Below, piece after piece: positions 1-7,630 of a stretch of DNA of 64,000 nucleotides. Under the pieces are notes generated by a model. That model searched no databases. It saw only the letters and a list, made by a program, of their open reading frames with translations, and was not told the DNA's origin. The DNA lies in assembly GCF_001877785.1 (NCBI RefSeq), contig NZ_MINN01000096.1, positions 415,889-479,888 on the forward strand, read 5' to 3'. The stretch comes from Rossellomorea aquimaris. Lineage in GTDB: Bacteria; Bacillota; Bacilli; Bacillales; Bacillaceae_B. Position 1 is the first letter of the stretch, and every line of letters begins with the position of its first letter. Both the position numbers and the translations under genes were made by a program.

Positions 1-768
1 CGTATATCCCCCGTCAAGGACGACTGCCTGGCCGGTCACCCCTTTTGCTGCATCACTGCACAGGAACATCGTGTAATCGGCTATCTCTTTTACGTCCAGA
101 AGCCTTTTCTGCGGAACCAGCGGATAAATGACTTCCTCCACTACTTTTTCAAGAGGAACATTTCGCGTCTTGGCAAGATCCCCCAGCTGATTCTGCACGA
201 GCGGTGTATCGACATAGCCAGGGCAGACAGCATTCACAGTGACACCATGTGCAGCTGCTTCAAGTGCTGCCACTTTGGTCAAACCGATGACTCCATGTTT
301 CGCAGAATTGTAGGCTGCCTTGCCGGCGAATCCCACTAGTCCATTAATGGAAGCCATATTGATGATTCTGCCGAAACCCTGCTCTTTCATGATAGGTAAG
401 GCATGTTTGATTGCCACAAATGGAGCCGTCAGCATGACTTTCACCAAGAACTCGAACTTCTCTGTCGGGAAATCTTCGATCGGCGAGACATGCTGAAGAC
501 CCGCGTTATTAATCAGCACATCAAGCCTTCCATAATGATTCACGGTAGACGCAATGGCTTCTTTCAAGTCTTCCTCAGAAGTAACATCACAGCGGATGCC
601 CATAGCTTCATACCCTTCTTTTTTCAGGGAGAGTGCAGCTTCCTGCACTCCATCTTCTTTCAGGTCTGTTAGTACCACTTTTGCACCGCCTGCAGCGAAT
701 TCCTTACCGATTTCAAATCCGATACCCTGCGCTGCACCGGTTACAAATACGACTTTATTTTCTACCAT
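1..768 (-). CDS. bdhA: 3-hydroxybutyrate dehydrogenase, 3' end cut by window
   Basis: Short-chain dehydrogenase/reductase that oxidises D-3-hydroxybutyrate to acetoacetate with NAD in the cytoplasm. I translated the reverse strand: 256 codons are visible, and the reading frame runs off the window edge only a few residues before the family's usual end (about 258 aa). The Rossmann glycine motif TGAAQGIG is at residues 10-17, NNAG at 87-90, and the catalytic Ser140, Tyr153 and Lys157 (YNSAK) are present. The ATG at 768 follows a good AAAGGAG site. It lies 15 bp downstream of the permease stop, so the two form one operon read from the sigma-54 promoter near 2218. Assignment to 3-hydroxybutyrate rather than another SDR substrate rests on overall family similarity plus the permease and regulator context. 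Confidence 0.88.
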   Translation of the reverse strand, partial: MVENKVVFVTGAAQGIGFEIGKEFAAGGAKVVLTDLKEDGVQEAALSLKKEGYEAMGIRCDVTSEEDLKEAIASTVNHYGRLDVLINNAGLQHVSPIEDFPTEKFEFLVKVMLTAPFVAIKHALPIMKEQGFGRIINMASINGLVGFAGKAAYNSAKHGVIGLTKVAALEAAAHGVTVNAVCPGYVDTPLVQNQLGDLAKTRNVPLEKVVEEVIYPLVPQKRLLDVKEIADYTMFLCSDAAKGVTGQAVVLDGGYT

Positions 769-783
769 GAGGATACTCCTTTC

Positions 784-2106
784 CTAAATGCCTAATCCCA
801 AACTGAATAAGATGATGGCGATGGCAAGACCGAGCAGCGGCACAATGACCGTCACAGCCCCGACAGCTCCATACGCTTCCCCGTGCGATTCATTACAAAT
901 CGAGCGGATGGTGGTCACGACGTAACCGTTATGAGGCAGGGAGTCAAGGGCACCCGATGATATCGCGACAACCCTGTGCAGTGCTTCCGTATTCACACCC
1001 ATATCCATATAATGAGGTGCGATCAGCGGAAGTGCGATTGCCTGGCCGCCCGATGCCGAACCTGTCATACCTGCTATGACACTGACCGCGATGGCCCCGC
1101 CGATCAGTGGGGATCCCGGAATATTAGTCATGACTTCAACCGCTGTTCCGAACGCCGGCACTGCTTTTGCAACACCGCCAAATCCAACGACTGCAGCGGT
1201 ATTTCCGATTGCGATTAAAGCTCCGATCGTCCCTTCAGATACTGCAGGCCAGAAACCTTTGAAATACTTTCTGTTCAGAAGATACGTAGAGATGACCCCT
1301 CCGAGCAAGGCAATGATCAAAGCAGACTGTTTCATCGAATCGTGGAATATGAATGCCAGGATTAAAACAATCAGAAGCGGGATCAAGCCCATCAACGGAT
1401 TCGGCAGCGGCCGCCCTTCATCGATGACTGGATCTTCTTCGCGGGATTGAAATCTCTCCCCTTTATTGATCGCTTTCTTGATCATGCGTTTTAACCACCA
1501 GTAACCGAAGACTGCCATGAAGACAGCTACGATTAAGCTGACTTCCCAGCCCGCATAGGGTGTCGTATTCAGGTAATCGATCGGAATCCAGTTCTGGATT
1601 TCAGGAGAACCCGCCGAAGTCATCGTGAATGTGACCGACCCGAGTGCAAGTGCTGCCGGGATGAACCTGCGGGGCAGGTCCGCCTGTTTGAACAGACTTA
1701 AAGCCATCGGATAGACAGAGAATGCCACGACGAATAAACTTACTCCTCCGTATGTCAAAATCGCACACGCCGCCACGATCGCCAACACGGCATATTTCAT
1801 CCCAAGCTTCTCGACAACGAATCGCGATACACTGTCCGCCGCACCGCTGTCTTCCATCACTTTCCCGAAGATGGCGCCGAGCAAGAACATTAAATACCAT
1901 GCGGCAACGAAGCTCGTAAATCCGGACATATAATTCGTGACGAGATCCGCTTCCCCTTCTGCAGCCAGCTGCGGGAACAGCGGCATACCGCTTAAAACTG
2001 CAACGAATAATGCAGAGATAGGCCCTACGATCAGGATGTTCATTCCCCGCATCGTTAAAAAGATTAATAATATGAGTCCTCCTATGAGTCCAATCATACT
2101 CAACAT
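784..2106 (-). CDS. GntP family permease, probable 3-hydroxybutyrate importer
   Basis: Integral membrane carrier of the GntP (gluconate:H+ symporter) family, 440 aa, with about 12 hydrophobic segments and the typical N-terminus MLSMIGLIGGLILLIFLTMR. The start at 2106 is chosen because a GGGGGA ribosome site lies about 8 bases ahead; the longer frame beginning seven codons upstream has no site. It is the first gene of an operon with the downstream dehydrogenase. A sigma-54 promoter ends about 110 bp upstream and a cre box sits in the leader. Family members move gluconate and other hydroxy-acids. The pairing with a 3-hydroxybutyrate dehydrogenase, as in the B. subtilis yxjC/yxjF region, suggests a hydroxybutyrate or related short-chain hydroxy-acid substrate; that is inference. 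Confidence 0.85.
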   Translation of the reverse strand: MLSMIGLIGGLILLIFLTMRGMNILIVGPISALFVAVLSGMPLFPQLAAEGEADLVTNYMSGFTSFVAAWYLMFLLGAIFGKVMEDSGAADSVSRFVVEKLGMKYAVLAIVAACAILTYGGVSLFVVAFSVYPMALSLFKQADLPRRFIPAALALGSVTFTMTSAGSPEIQNWIPIDYLNTTPYAGWEVSLIVAVFMAVFGYWWLKRMIKKAINKGERFQSREEDPVIDEGRPLPNPLMGLIPLLIVLILAFIFHDSMKQSALIIALLGGVISTYLLNRKYFKGFWPAVSEGTIGALIAIGNTAAVVGFGGVAKAVPAFGTAVEVMTNIPGSPLIGGAIAVSVIAGMTGSASGGQAIALPLIAPHYMDMGVNTEALHRVVAISSGALDSLPHNGYVVTTIRSICNESHGEAYGAVGAVTVIVPLLGLAIAIILFSLGLGI

Positions 2107-2150
2107 CTTGATTTCCCCCTTTTTCAATAGAAGTTTCTCTCCCGCTCCCT

Positions 2151-2166
2151 TTGCAATCGTTTACAT
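2151..2166. promoter_or_regulatory. cre box (CcpA site) in permease leader
   Basis: TTGCAATCGTTTACAT fits the degenerate cre consensus WTGNAANCGNWNNCW without mismatch on both strands. It lies between the sigma-54 promoter (2218-2233) and the permease start (2106), roughly 40-55 bases into the predicted transcript. A bound CcpA there would act as a roadblock rather than compete for the promoter. Function is inferred from the match and position. Confidence 0.75.
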
Positions 2167-2217
2167 TTTATTGATTGCTCATGTACGCTCCTTTCGAAAA
2201 CCGTACACTTATTAACA

Positions 2218-2233
2218 TGCAATAATTGTGCCA
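2218..2233 (-). promoter_or_regulatory. sigma-54 promoter of the permease-dehydrogenase operon
   Basis: Read on the minus strand the site is TGGCAC, five bases, TTGCA, a perfect match to the -24/-12 consensus with correct spacing. Transcription should begin near 2206 and run into the GntP permease and the dehydrogenase. A sigma-54 activator gene ends 144 bp upstream, as expected for an RpoN-dependent catabolic operon. Confidence 0.92.
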
Positions 2234-2273
2234 ACTTTCAGACTAATAGAAATCAATAAATCTTCTGTATTGC

Positions 2274-2378
2274 AGTCCGGAAGTTCGGACTCAATCCAAA
2301 AAATTCACAAGATGTACACAAACTTGCGCAGAAAACAAATAGTCCGGAAATCCGGACTATTTTCCGGCTTTCCGGACT
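2274..2378. promoter_or_regulatory. three palindromic upstream activator sites
   Basis: Three 18-bp dyads built on TCCGGA lie upstream of the sigma-54 promoter: 2274-2291 (AGTCCGGAAGTTCGGACT), 2341-2358 (AGTCCGGAAATCCGGACT) and 2361-2378 (TTTCCGGCTTTCCGGACT). The last two start exactly 20 bp apart. The third overlaps the stop codon of the activator gene. They sit about 70-170 bp upstream of the predicted start, typical for enhancer sites of bacterial enhancer-binding proteins, and are probably bound by the neighbouring regulator. Confidence 0.8.
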
Positions 2379-3741
2379 ATTCCAGCAGCCCGTATCTGTT
2401 CAATTTTTCATACAATGTAGATTTGCTTATCCCAAGGGCTGCCGCCAGTTTTCGCTTATCATGATGAAATTTCTTCAAACTTTGCTGGAGCACACTTTTT
2501 TCAGTATCATCGAGGATTTCCTTTAATGTTTTGGCGTCCACATTATAAACAGTCCCGGTTTTCATGTATTCAGGCAGGGAGCTGAGTGAAATCTGGTGAT
2601 CATTTGATAAATACGTGGAAGCATTGATCACGTTCTCCAATTCCCTTAAATTACCCGGCCAGCTGTAAGTAGTGAAAACATCCAATACATCCTTGTGGAA
2701 ACCATGAATCCTTTTACCTGAGTTCTTCATCGACTTTTTCAAAAAAAATTCCGAAAGCACAGCGATGTCATCTTTTCTCTCCCTGAGAGGAGGGATGACG
2801 AATGGAACAACGTTGATCCGGTAATAGAGGTCGCTCCTGAATCTTTTTTCTTCCATCATTTTCTCAAGGGGCCTGTTTGTGGCTGCGATGATCCTCACGT
2901 CCACCTGGCGTATGCGGGAGGACCCGACTGCCTCCACTTCTCCTTCCTGAAGCACCCTTAAAAGCTTCGCCTGCATATTGGGTGGCATATCCCCGATTTC
3001 ATCCAGGAACAGCGTCCCTTTATGGGCAAGCTGGAACTTCCCTTTTTTCCCGCCTTTTTTGGCACCGGTGAAGGCGCCTTCCTCATACCCGAATAATTCC
3101 GACTCGAGTAGCTGTTCAGGAATGGCCGCACAGTTTACCTTGATGAAAGGCTGGCCGCTCCTCTCACTCAATTGATGGATGCTGTGTGCAAATAATTCCT
3201 TTCCGGTCCCGCTTTCTCCCCTGATGAGAATTGAAATATCACTGGGCGCAATCATTTGTACTTTATCCTTCAATTCTTTTATTACTTCTGAATCTCCGAT
3301 GATATCATTTAAGCTGTATTTCACTCCTGAATTAATATCCTGGATGTAGCTTTGAATTTTTGACATCATATTTTTCACATGTGAACTCATCTGCATCCAT
3401 TCGCTCGTGTCACGGAAAATGACGCTGCCGAACGCCCCGATCACTTCCCCGTCCACAACGATCGGGATCCGGTTTGCGATCATATAATTCCCTTTTATAT
3501 ACTGAAGGTCGGCGACTTCTTCTTTACCGCTCTCCACGACCATATGCATCCTGGTGTTCTCTATCACATTGGTCACGTGGGCACCTATCGCTTTTTCCCT
3601 GTCCACTTCAAGAAATTCGCAATAATTTTCGTTAATGTAAATGATGTTCCCGTCTTTATCGACTACAACCAGCCATTCAAAGGCATTCTCCAGCATGATT
3701 TCAATCATCTCTGCAGAAACTTTCTTCAACAGACTGCTCAT
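2377..3741 (-). CDS. sigma-54-dependent transcriptional activator (PAS-AAA-Fis)
   Basis: Enhancer-binding protein of 454 aa that should activate the downstream permease-dehydrogenase operon. An N-terminal PAS-type sensor spans about residues 10-115. The AAA+ domain follows, with Walker A GESGTGKE at 175-182, the sigma-54 contact loop GAFTGA at 222-227 and Walker B GTLFLDEIGD at 242-251. A Fis-type helix-turn-helix lies at about 428-452. The ATG at 3741 has an AAGGGGA ribosome site. The sensor domain differs from a receiver, so the signal is more likely a small molecule than phosphorylation. A TATAAT hexamer on the minus strand at 3812-3817 may be its own -10, but the -35 is weak. Confidence 0.93.
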   Translation of the reverse strand: MSSLLKKVSAEMIEIMLENAFEWLVVVDKDGNIIYINENYCEFLEVDREKAIGAHVTNVIENTRMHMVVESGKEEVADLQYIKGNYMIANRIPIVVDGEVIGAFGSVIFRDTSEWMQMSSHVKNMMSKIQSYIQDINSGVKYSLNDIIGDSEVIKELKDKVQMIAPSDISILIRGESGTGKELFAHSIHQLSERSGQPFIKVNCAAIPEQLLESELFGYEEGAFTGAKKGGKKGKFQLAHKGTLFLDEIGDMPPNMQAKLLRVLQEGEVEAVGSSRIRQVDVRIIAATNRPLEKMMEEKRFRSDLYYRINVVPFVIPPLRERKDDIAVLSEFFLKKSMKNSGKRIHGFHKDVLDVFTTYSWPGNLRELENVINASTYLSNDHQISLSSLPEYMKTGTVYNVDAKTLKEILDDTEKSVLQQSLKKFHHDKRKLAAALGISKSTLYEKLNRYGLLE

Positions 3742-3931
3742 CCCATTCCCCTTCTCTCTTGCTGTTTGATTTGCTGCAGCAAATAGTCTCTTTTTTCAAA
3801 ATAATCCTTCTATTATAGTAGCATACTGATTGAACTCAGAGGGTACTTCCATAAAATTACAAGTCTTAAGAATGGGTTTATGGTAAGGGATTACAGGGAA
3901 CCTTTGTTAATACATACAAGGAGCTGATGGA

Positions 3932-4447
3932 ATGGAAATTGACCGTTTAAAAATCTATTATCTTGAAGATGATGGAAACATCCCGAACAACCCGGACCTG
4001 CCTGTTCTCATCTACCGCAATGCTGTTGAAGATACAGCGGGGATGGAAGATATCTTTCATGATAATCAATGGATGAACAGCTGGATAAACGGCATCCATG
4101 ACTATCATCATTATCACAGCAATACACATGAAGTATTGGGCGTCATTTCAGGAAATGCATCCGTCAAACTCGGCGGTGAGAAAGGGGTGGAACTGACGAT
4201 ATCGAAAGGGGATGTCATCATTCTTCCTGCAGGTACCGGCCATAAAATGATCTCCTCAAGTTCGGACTTCAAAGTAGCCGGTGCCTACCCAGGCGGTGCG
4301 GATTACAATATGTATGAGGGCTCTTTAAAAGACCGCCCCCAGGTTCTCATCGATATCAAAAATGCGCCCTTGCCTGAGCTCGATCCCGTATACGGGGACG
4401 GTGGTCCTGTCAATAAATACTGGCTCAGGAGCAGGAGCAAAGCTTAA
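3932..4447 (+). CDS. cupin domain protein (YjlB-like)
   Basis: Soluble protein of 171 aa with one cupin barrel. The metal-site region runs from about residue 60 (HYHSNTHEVLGV) through the second motif GDVIILPAGTGHKMI near residues 91-105. The His, His, Glu and His ligands expected for a mononuclear metal are present. Start ATG 3932 follows AAGGAG. It is divergent from the sigma-54 activator and has no clear operon partner. B. subtilis YjlB is the closest family I recognise. The substrate is unknown, so I give no enzymatic role. Confidence 0.75.
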   Translation: MEIDRLKIYYLEDDGNIPNNPDLPVLIYRNAVEDTAGMEDIFHDNQWMNSWINGIHDYHHYHSNTHEVLGVISGNASVKLGGEKGVELTISKGDVIILPAGTGHKMISSSSDFKVAGAYPGGADYNMYEGSLKDRPQVLIDIKNAPLPELDPVYGDGGPVNKYWLRSRSKA

Positions 4448-4519
4448 ATCAAAGTAACCATTTTTTTCTATTCAAAAAGACAGTTGTGTTTGTCTTCATT
4501 CCGTGTTATTCTATACAAG

Positions 4520-4641
4520 CGATGAGCTGAATTGTGTAAGTCGGTGATCACGCCTAACGGCAGCGAACTATGTGGAGTTTGGATCATCCGCCTCAATTTT
4601 TTGCAAGTGGGCTTCCATAGGAAATGGGAGCCCTTTTTATT
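4520..4641 (+). ncRNA. candidate small RNA (low confidence)
   Basis: There is no convincing reading frame here, but a promoter-like pair TTGTGT (4484-4489) and TATTCT (4507-4512) with a 17-bp spacer precedes about 120 bases ending in a strong intrinsic terminator. The body has small possible hairpins (GCC-TAAC-GGC near 4553) and C-rich unpaired stretches such as CCGCCTC, the type of seed seen in some Gram-positive small RNAs. I do not recognise a known family. The terminator could instead simply end cupin transcription. Confidence 0.3.
4609..4641 (+). terminator. intrinsic terminator
   Basis: Stem GGGCTTCCAT with ATGGGAGCCC around an AGGAA loop, followed by a run of five T. It ends either the cupin transcript or the candidate small RNA. 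Confidence 0.8.
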
Positions 4642-4642
4642 T

Positions 4643-4690
4643 AGAAAAGCGGAGGCGGCTTGCCCAGAGGCGACAAGCATAAGGCGAGCA
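4643..4690 (+). repeat. dispersed repeat B, truncated left half
   Basis: Begins with AGAAAAGCGGAGGCGGCT, shared with the full copies at 20226-20330 and 43181-43302, then diverges after the AAGCATAAG segment. The right-hand end with AGCCGCCGGAGCTGGACA is missing, so this is a decayed or partial copy. Confidence 0.7.
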
Positions 4691-4748
4691 AGCCGGATTC
4701 ATAACAAGGTTGGATTTCGAATACAAAAACTAAATAAACACACAAATT

Positions 4749-4787
4749 AGCAGTCCTATTCGTAACTGAATGAGACTGCTTTTTTTA
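4749..4787 (+). terminator. terminator-like hairpin in a gene-free stretch
   Basis: AGCAGTC pairs with GACTGCT, with an inner ATTC/GAAT helix, followed by seven T. No gene directly upstream explains it. The wider gap 4448-5317 holds this hairpin, the candidate small RNA, a repeat B fragment and the palindrome at 4940; I see no gene in it. Confidence 0.6.
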
Positions 4788-4939
4788 AAACGTTTTTTCA
4801 TCCTTCATCGTGAGTAACCTTTTATTGTTTTAATAAGGGGAGTTTTTTCCGTTATCCTGAAGAATAGGGCTGGATTCGGGGGATATAAGGGAGATTTTTT
4901 CCGTTAAGGGAAGGTAAAATGGTCCATTTTCATGCAGTT

Positions 4940-4976
4940 GGAGTAAATAGGGGGAATGTTTCCCTCTATTTACTCC
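4940..4976. repeat. long perfect-type palindrome
   Basis: A 17-bp stem: GGAGTAAATAGGGGGAA against TTCCCTCTATTTACTCC with a 3-base loop and one G-T pair. There is no T tract, so it is not a simple terminator. Upstream the motif GGGAG-(A/T)-TTTTTTCCGTTA occurs twice, about 50 bp apart (about 4839 and 4889). The stretch appears to be repeat-derived intergenic DNA. Confidence 0.65.
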
Positions 4977-5317
4977 ATATATCGTTCTAATTCTTGATTA
5001 AGTGAAATTCCTCCCTTTATTTTGGCAGTTTACTTTATGAAAAATAATTATAATATTTTTGGAGGTCGCTAACCAGTGCTTATCTTAGTATAAAAATTTC
5101 TCTATTTTGATTTTCTTGCCAAATTGCTTCTTGATTTTGGTGCGAATGACTATACGAAAAGCAATGTTTATTCATATCTTGTACTTCAAAACAAAAACAG
5201 AACCCGTCATTCCATAATCCAACTGCTTTTTTATATTTTCGCTTCTTTTTTGAATTTGAATATGAATGAGTTCCATTATTATTTTTGTACTCAACGGCAG
5301 AGAAAATAAAAATAAAA

Positions 5318-5797
5318 TTATACCTGTTTTTTATCCAGGAAATTTATTAATGGCTTTTGAAGTACTTCCACAATAGCTGCGAGGATAAATGTTGCAAAAA
5401 TACCTATCAAACTTATCAATATAGGTCCTGCTGCATCATCTCCTGTGATTATAGAAATCACCTTTAAGCTTATTATCATTAATACAATGAAGGAAATAAC
5501 TGTAAAAGCACATTTTTTTATAACCTTTAAAGATTTAAGAGATAACTCGGAGAAAGCTTTGTTCCTTTCGATATAGGTTAGTAGTTTATATACTTGATAC
5601 AGCGCAAAAGAAAATGTAATACAAATTCCATACGCACATACTAAAAGGGGATATATCGAGTAATCCCCACCAGGATGTGCTTCTGCGTCTTTAATGGTTA
5701 AAACAGGCATCCAATAAATACACAAAGTAAACACTGCAATTCCGATTAAGAAAATAATGACCTTTAAGAAAGTGGTGGAACCTCGTTTAACAATCAT
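5318..5797 (-). CDS. DUF2975 family membrane protein
   Basis: 159 aa with four hydrophobic segments (about residues 11-34, 48-70, 94-117, 125-145), matching the size and layout of DUF2975 proteins such as B. subtilis YoaS. Start ATG 5797 has an AAAGGGAG site. DUF2975 genes are normally followed by a small Xre-type regulator gene (YozG type). I read the downstream minus strand and found no such frame, so this copy seems to lack its partner or the partner lies elsewhere. Function unknown. A phased operator-like array lies upstream. Confidence 0.7.
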   Translation of the reverse strand: MIVKRGSTTFLKVIIFLIGIAVFTLCIYWMPVLTIKDAEAHPGGDYSIYPLLVCAYGICITFSFALYQVYKLLTYIERNKAFSELSLKSLKVIKKCAFTVISFIVLMIISLKVISIITGDDAAGPILISLIGIFATFILAAIVEVLQKPLINFLDKKQV

Positions 5798-5845
5798 TTA
5801 AAACATCTCCCTTTATTAATGACACTATGATTTTAATATATTTTT

Positions 5846-5917
5846 TATTGTTTTACAATAAATAAGTATTGTTTTTTATTAAATTATTATTGTTTATTTG
5901 ATTATTTTTCATTGTGA
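5846..5917. promoter_or_regulatory. phased TATTGTTT repeats upstream of DUF2975 gene
   Basis: TATTGTTT occurs at 5846, 5867 and 5888, exactly 21 bp apart, with a degenerate fourth copy (CATTGTGA) at 5910. The first is part of the palindrome TATTGTTTTACAATA. Two-helical-turn spacing places all copies on one DNA face, as in a multi-site operator. The bound protein is not known. Confidence 0.5.
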
Positions 5918-6021
5918 GCAAAAAACATTTCTCATTATAATGAAGTGTTCAATTCACGCCAATTTCAGCACTATAATTAACAGCTCCGCATAAACTTATG
6001 CAGTCATACCAGTTAGGTTGA

Positions 6022-6058
6022 ACAAAAAGAGACACAATTCTTATATGAATTATGTCTC
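6022..6058 (-). terminator. terminator of MFS gene
   Basis: Minus-strand hairpin GAGACATAATTC/GAATTGTGTCTC with a TTATAT-type loop followed by CTTTTTG. It lies about 65 bp after the MFS transporter stop. Confidence 0.8.
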
Positions 6059-6124
6059 CGATTATGTTGTTTATTTGTTATTTTGATTTCTAAAACCGAA
6101 CCCGTTAGAAAAATTCACCGGCTT

Positions 6125-7312
6125 TTATTGTACAGGCAATGACACAGGGGCTTCCTTTTTCAATGGACGATCATACAGACTCGACAGGGCCAAAGCGGCG
6201 AAAAAGAAACCGATCAGTGACACGAATAAAACCTGCATGCTGAACAAATCAACCAACAACCCTCCAAGAAACGGGCCGATCATTCTCCCGCCAGTCGCCG
6301 TACTGTTTACAATCCCTTGATAAAAACCCTCACGCCCTTTTGGCGCAAGTGAATTGGCAATCGTAGGAACGGCAGGCCATATCAGCATCTCACCCACAGT
6401 CAAAATGATCATGGAGATCGCAAACCATTCAAATGTATCCGAAACAGAAGCGCCCCCGAAGGAAACCATGAATATGATGGTCCCTATCATGATCTGCAGC
6501 TTCAAATTATCTTCAAAACGCTTGATCGCTTTTGATAAAAGAGGCTGAGCAAGTACAATCAATGCCCCGTTGATCGTCCAAAGCAGGCTGTACTGTTTCA
6601 GGCTGATATTGATTTCCTGCGTATACGTGGCGATTGTCGACTGCCACTGGACATAACCGACCCAGCATAACAAATAAGCTGCACAAATGATCAGAAGCGC
6701 AGTAAGCTTTGACTTGTTCCCGATCACCTTTCTCTCGTTCAGAACAGATGTCTGCCTCCCTGAACCGGCCGAGATGTCACGGTAGCCGAAAAGGGCGATC
6801 AAGAAAAATAGAATATACATAAGTAAATTCGCAAGGAATATATAACTGAATGAAAAAGATGCGACAAGGCCGCCTAAAGCTGCACCGACTGCAACCCCGA
6901 TGTTTTGTGCCACATATACGGAATTGAAGGCCTTCCTCCCGCCTTCAGGCCAAACCGAACCGGCCATTGCATACATGGAGGGAAACACAATCCCCGACCC
7001 CAAACCGACTGCAGTCAAAAATATTACATAATATGGCCACCCCTGCCAAATATTCATTCCTGCAAGGGCTGCCAGCGTAATGCTGATCCCAAGCAGTATG
7101 GAGCGATAGCCCCCCAATTTATCAAACAGGCTTCCGCCTATCAAATTTCCGATGACACTTGCTCCAGCATTGACCATCAGCACAAGACCTGCAACAGATA
7201 AAGATTTTCCAAGATGGTCATGCAGATAGATCGTATTGAGCGGCCATAAGAAGGAAGAACCTGTTACATTCACCATCATCCCGATGACAAGCAACCATAG
7301 TGATCTAGGCAT
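6125..7312 (-). CDS. MFS transporter
   Basis: 395-aa major facilitator with 12 hydrophobic segments. The family A motif is visible as GGSLFDKLGGYRS near residue 59, between helices 2 and 3. It has the layout of Bacillus multidrug-type efflux proteins (YttB-like), but no substrate-specific feature can be read. Start ATG 7312 follows GAAAGGGA. It is transcribed alone and is flanked downstream by its own terminator. The substrate is unassigned. Confidence 0.85.
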   Translation of the reverse strand: MPRSLWLLVIGMMVNVTGSSFLWPLNTIYLHDHLGKSLSVAGLVLMVNAGASVIGNLIGGSLFDKLGGYRSILLGISITLAALAGMNIWQGWPYYVIFLTAVGLGSGIVFPSMYAMAGSVWPEGGRKAFNSVYVAQNIGVAVGAALGGLVASFSFSYIFLANLLMYILFFLIALFGYRDISAGSGRQTSVLNERKVIGNKSKLTALLIICAAYLLCWVGYVQWQSTIATYTQEINISLKQYSLLWTINGALIVLAQPLLSKAIKRFEDNLKLQIMIGTIIFMVSFGGASVSDTFEWFAISMIILTVGEMLIWPAVPTIANSLAPKGREGFYQGIVNSTATGGRMIGPFLGGLLVDLFSMQVLFVSLIGFFFAALALSSLYDRPLKKEAPVSLPVQ

Positions 7313-7455
7313 TTTCTTCTTCCCTTTCTACCATTTATTTCGAGTCCCAAAAGAATTTTACTCCTTTTGACCTGACGGGGCAAGAATTATTTTTTCTGTG
7401 CTTTTTCTGACCTTCAATCGTTGTCATGGCGGGACAAAGAACGGGATGATTCGAG

Positions 7456-7578
7456 ATTGAGCCTGGCTCAAATAAGGGGAATTGAGCCTGGCTCAAATGA
7501 GATGGATTGTACCCCGTTCGACCGGCCGGATTTGCCCCTGGCCCAGGAACCTCCGATTTGATCCAGGGTCCCCCTCCC
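7456..7578. repeat. 25-bp periodic intergenic array
   Basis: Five units of 25, 25, 24, 26 and 23 bp, each starting ATTG or ATTTG. Units 1 and 2 (7456-7480, 7481-7505) each contain the palindrome TTGAGCCTGGCTCAA. Units 3-5 are diverged but keep the ATTG start, and units 4-5 keep CCTGG/CCAGG. The gap 7313-7630 otherwise holds only the terminator at 7597. Confidence 0.6.
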
Positions 7579-7596
7579 ACAAAACGCCAAATAATA

Positions 7597-7625
7597 AAAC
7601 CAGGCGCCATTTGAGCACCTGGTTT
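7597..7625 (-). terminator. terminator after small basic gene
   Basis: AAACCAGGTGC pairs with GCGCCTGGTTT, followed on the minus strand by TTATTATTT. It starts six bases past the stop codon of the 54-aa gene. Confidence 0.8.
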
Positions 7626-7630
7626 GTGGA

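Noticed and set aside
4532..4750. 72-aa plus-strand frame after the cupin gene
   Set aside because: It reads through an intrinsic terminator and the repeat B fragment.
7456..7578. CRISPR array
   Set aside because: Unit length of 23-26 bp with no distinct spacers and no cas genes in the window.
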